A stretch of DNA of 64,000 nt from Clostridia bacterium (lineage in GTDB: Bacteria > Bacillota > Clostridia > Oscillospirales > CAG-382). Location of the stretch: assembly GCA_017560085.1 (NCBI GenBank), contig JAFYPA010000025.1:1-64000 (forward strand), in the 5' to 3' direction. Below are positions 62,017-64,000 of the stretch, in pieces. Under the pieces are notes generated by a model. It had not been told where the DNA came from. It was given only the letters and a program-made list of their open reading frames with translations, and made no database searches. The position numbers were made by a program, and so were the translations under genes. The number at the start of each line of letters is the position of its first letter. The first letter of the stretch is position 1.

Positions 62017-64000
62017 ATGCGACTTAAAACAAGAAATATGACCTCCGTGAAGCCTCCGAAAACAAGACTTGCCTTGCTTGTCATTGTTCTTGCGGCGGCG
62101 TGCGTTGTGTTTATAGGACGGCTTGTAAATCTTCAGTTCGCCAAGGACGAGCTTTACGATACGGGCATCTCCTCCGTCAACACCGTGATTACGGAAATTC
62201 CCACGGTGCGAGGAGAAATCACGGACGTAAACGGCGTGGTGCTTGCTTCAAACACCTACTACAGCAACATCGCCCTTGACAAAAAGAAGCTCCCCGCAGG
62301 CGAGGAAAACAGAGTGGTGCTCGAGCTGTGCGAGTTTTTCGACAAGCACGGAGTCGTGCCGAAGGACATTCTTCCCGTCTCGAAAAACGCCCCCTACAGA
62401 CTTGACAGCGACTATGAGGACAACACGGACAAGCAGAGATACGTAAAGAACTACGCAAAATACATGGGCTACGAGCGGGAAAAGCTGATTGCAACGCCAA
62501 CCGCCCTTTACGATACTCTTCTTTCAAGATACGGTCTTAAAAGAAGCACCGAATACACAGACGAGCAGAAGCGAAGAATAATCGGCATCCGCTTCACACT
62601 CGATGTGAACGCATACTCCTCGAATCTCCCCTGTGTGCTTGTGGAAAATGCGGATACCGCCACCGTCGGACTTATTTCCGACTCCTTCTACACATTCCCC
62701 GGGGTGGAAATCCTCAAGAGCTCAAAGCGTGTTTATAACATAGACAGACTTGCCTCACACCTTCTCGGAAAAACGGGCCCCATTTATGCGGAGGACGCCG
62801 AATACTATTCGGGTCTCGGCTACAGCCTTAACGAAATCGTCGGCAAGGAGGGCGCAGAGGCTGCATTCGAGCAGTATCTGCGAGGCATAAACGGCAAGCG
62901 AGAAACCGTCACGACTCTTGACGGCGAAACAGTTCTTTCCGTCCGTGATTCGGTGGAGGCAAAGCCCGGATATTCGGTAAGCCTTACCATTGATGCGGAA
63001 ATGCAGGCAACGGCGGAAGAGGCTCTCGAGCGTGTCATAAAGGCTCAGGCGTACAGCGGTGCGCTCAATCCCAAAAAGTACGACGGCGAGGATGCAAACG
63101 CAGGTGCGGTTGTTGTTATGGACCCGAGAAACGGAGCGGTAAGAGTTCTTGCCTCCTACCCCACCTACAGCCTTAACACTTATTCGGAGGATATAAAGAC
63201 CTTAAGTGAGGACACAAAGAACACACCTCTTGTAAACAGAGCGACGGGCGGTATTTACGAGCCCGGCTCCACCTTCAAGATTGCCACGGCGGCGGCAGCG
63301 CTCCACTACGGAGTCACCACCTACGACGAGCTTATTTACGACAAGGGCGAGTATTTCTTCCACGAAACCTACAAGCCTCACTGCTGGATTTACGACTCCA
63401 AGGGTGTCACCCACGGATATCAGAATGTAACGCAGGCAATTCAGAATTCCTGCAACTATTTCTTCTTTGAAATGGGCAAGCGTCTGGGCATCGAAAAGAT
63501 GAACAACTACGCAAGAGGTCTCGGTCTCGGCGTAAAGACGGGAATCGAGACGGGCGAATCCTCGGGTATTCTTGTCGGCCCCGAATATATGCAGGCAAAC
63601 GGACTTGTATGGAATCCGGGCTATGTTCTTCAGGCGGCAATCGGACAGCAGCACCTTTTCACACCGCTTCAGATTACATCCTATATTTCAACCTTCCTCA
63701 ACGGCGGTAAGCGATACAAGGCTCACCTTTTCGACAGAGCCTTCGACTTTGCCACGGGAGAGACGGTTGAGTCCTACAACACCGAGCTTCTTTCGGATGC
63801 GAATATCCCCACGGAAACGGTAAACATACTCAAGGAGGCGATGCGCCGAGTTGTTGACGACGGTACGGCATCCTCCACCTTTATCGGATACAAGTACCCC
63901 GTAGGCGGTAAGACAGGTACGGCTCAGGTCGCACACGGCTCGGACAATGTTGTGTTCGTAGGGTTTGCTCCTTATGAAAATCCCGAAATCGTAATTACGG
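62017..64000 (+). CDS. Class B penicillin-binding protein (transpeptidase), runs off the window
   Basis: The first 661 codons are present, and the frame is open to the window end, so the C-terminus is missing only because of the window. ATG 62017 follows GAAAGGAAAAA. A short cytoplasmic part and one membrane helix (about 18-38) are followed by a PBP dimer-like domain (about 50-310; TEIPTVRGEITDVNG) and a transpeptidase domain with S418-T-F-K421, S478-C-N480 and K632-T-G634. It cross-links peptidoglycan during elongation or division; the sequence alone does not separate PBP2-like from FtsI/SpoVD-like, and no mre or fts gene is visible. Confidence 0.92.
   Translation, partial: MRLKTRNMTSVKPPKTRLALLVIVLAAACVVFIGRLVNLQFAKDELYDTGISSVNTVITEIPTVRGEITDVNGVVLASNTYYSNIALDKKKLPAGEENRVVLELCEFFDKHGVVPKDILPVSKNAPYRLDSDYEDNTDKQRYVKNYAKYMGYEREKLIATPTALYDTLLSRYGLKRSTEYTDEQKRRIIGIRFTLDVNAYSSNLPCVLVENADTATVGLISDSFYTFPGVEILKSSKRVYNIDRLASHLLGKTGPIYAEDAEYYSGLGYSLNEIVGKEGAEAAFEQYLRGINGKRETVTTLDGETVLSVRDSVEAKPGYSVSLTIDAEMQATAEEALERVIKAQAYSGALNPKKYDGEDANAGAVVVMDPRNGAVRVLASYPTYSLNTYSEDIKTLSEDTKNTPLVNRATGGIYEPGSTFKIATAAAALHYGVTTYDELIYDKGEYFFHETYKPHCWIYDSKGVTHGYQNVTQAIQNSCNYFFFEMGKRLGIEKMNNYARGLGLGVKTGIETGESSGILVGPEYMQANGLVWNPGYVLQAAIGQQHLFTPLQITSYISTFLNGGKRYKAHLFDRAFDFATGETVESYNTELLSDANIPTETVNILKEAMRRVVDDGTASSTFIGYKYPVGGKTGTAQVAHGSDNVVFVGFAPYENPEIVIT

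Noticed and set aside
62017..64000. Truncated penicillin-binding protein as a pseudogene
   Set aside because: All three active-site motifs are intact and the frame is open to the last base, so the end is only the window edge.

Overview
The window looks like a chromosomal segment of an anaerobic, gut-type Clostridia (Bacillota), most likely near Oscillospirales; this is an inference. The reasons are Gram-positive Shine-Dalgarno sites, reverse rubrerythrin with an Rrf2 regulator, a type II pantothenate kinase beside an ECF S component, a DUF4364 protein, S-layer-homology (SLH) surface proteins, cohesin/dockerin-type modules, and many short palindromic repeats of the kind scattered through such genomes. 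I see no rRNA, tRNA, CRISPR array, prophage or transposase gene.

Positions 1-5.3 kb hold a two-gene surface operon on the minus strand: a small cohesin-dockerin protein followed by a 1467-residue protein with cohesin-like, InlB-type and dockerin modules. Positions 5.6-16.8 kb are housekeeping genes, all on the minus strand: mgtC, a LOG-type nucleotide hydrolase, a WalJ-like hydrolase, panT-coaW, a phosphopantetheinyl transferase, gyrA, an S41 protease, an unknown protein and murI. The murI-unknown-S41-gyrA-PPTase run starts from a perfect consensus promoter. Positions 16.8-28.5 kb carry a flippase-like protein, a RyR-domain protein, an Rrf2-reverse rubrerythrin unit with a clear operator, a BspA-like leucine-rich-repeat protein, a small XRE regulator, a SLOG-type protein, nagA, a stalk/PepSY protein, and thioredoxin convergent with a Crp/Fnr regulator. 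The Crp/Fnr gene lacks an ordinary start codon. Two matching palindromes at activator spacing lie before the thioredoxin and stalk/PepSY genes.

Positions 28.5-59.2 kb are dominated by five giant paralogous surface proteins (1162-1407 residues). Each has internal SLH repeats followed by a right-handed beta-helix region, and most carry N-terminal beta-rich modules around an InlB-type repeat. Between them sit dacF, an SbcD-like phosphoesterase, a DUF5071-like gene flanked by inverted repeats, copA with an embedded copZ start, trmB, a DUF378 protein, a HAD phosphatase, a DUF4364 protein, a small membrane protein and a tautomerase. Positions 59.3-64 kb carry an esterase with a SemiSWEET-like protein, an HpcH/HpaI aldolase and a class B penicillin-binding protein that runs off the end.

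Several genes serve the cell envelope: murI, dacF, the PBP, the S41 protease, nagA, the flippase and the SLH proteins. A redox group also stands out: Rrf2-rubrerythrin and Crp/Fnr-thioredoxin. The intergenic spaces contain repeat structures that genes do not explain. These include a 460-bp element with perfect 22-bp terminal inverted repeats, nested inverted repeats, 9-bp tandem arrays next to small hairpins, a 79-bp tandem repeat with a changing stem-loop, and a repeat placed just after two unrelated minus-strand genes.
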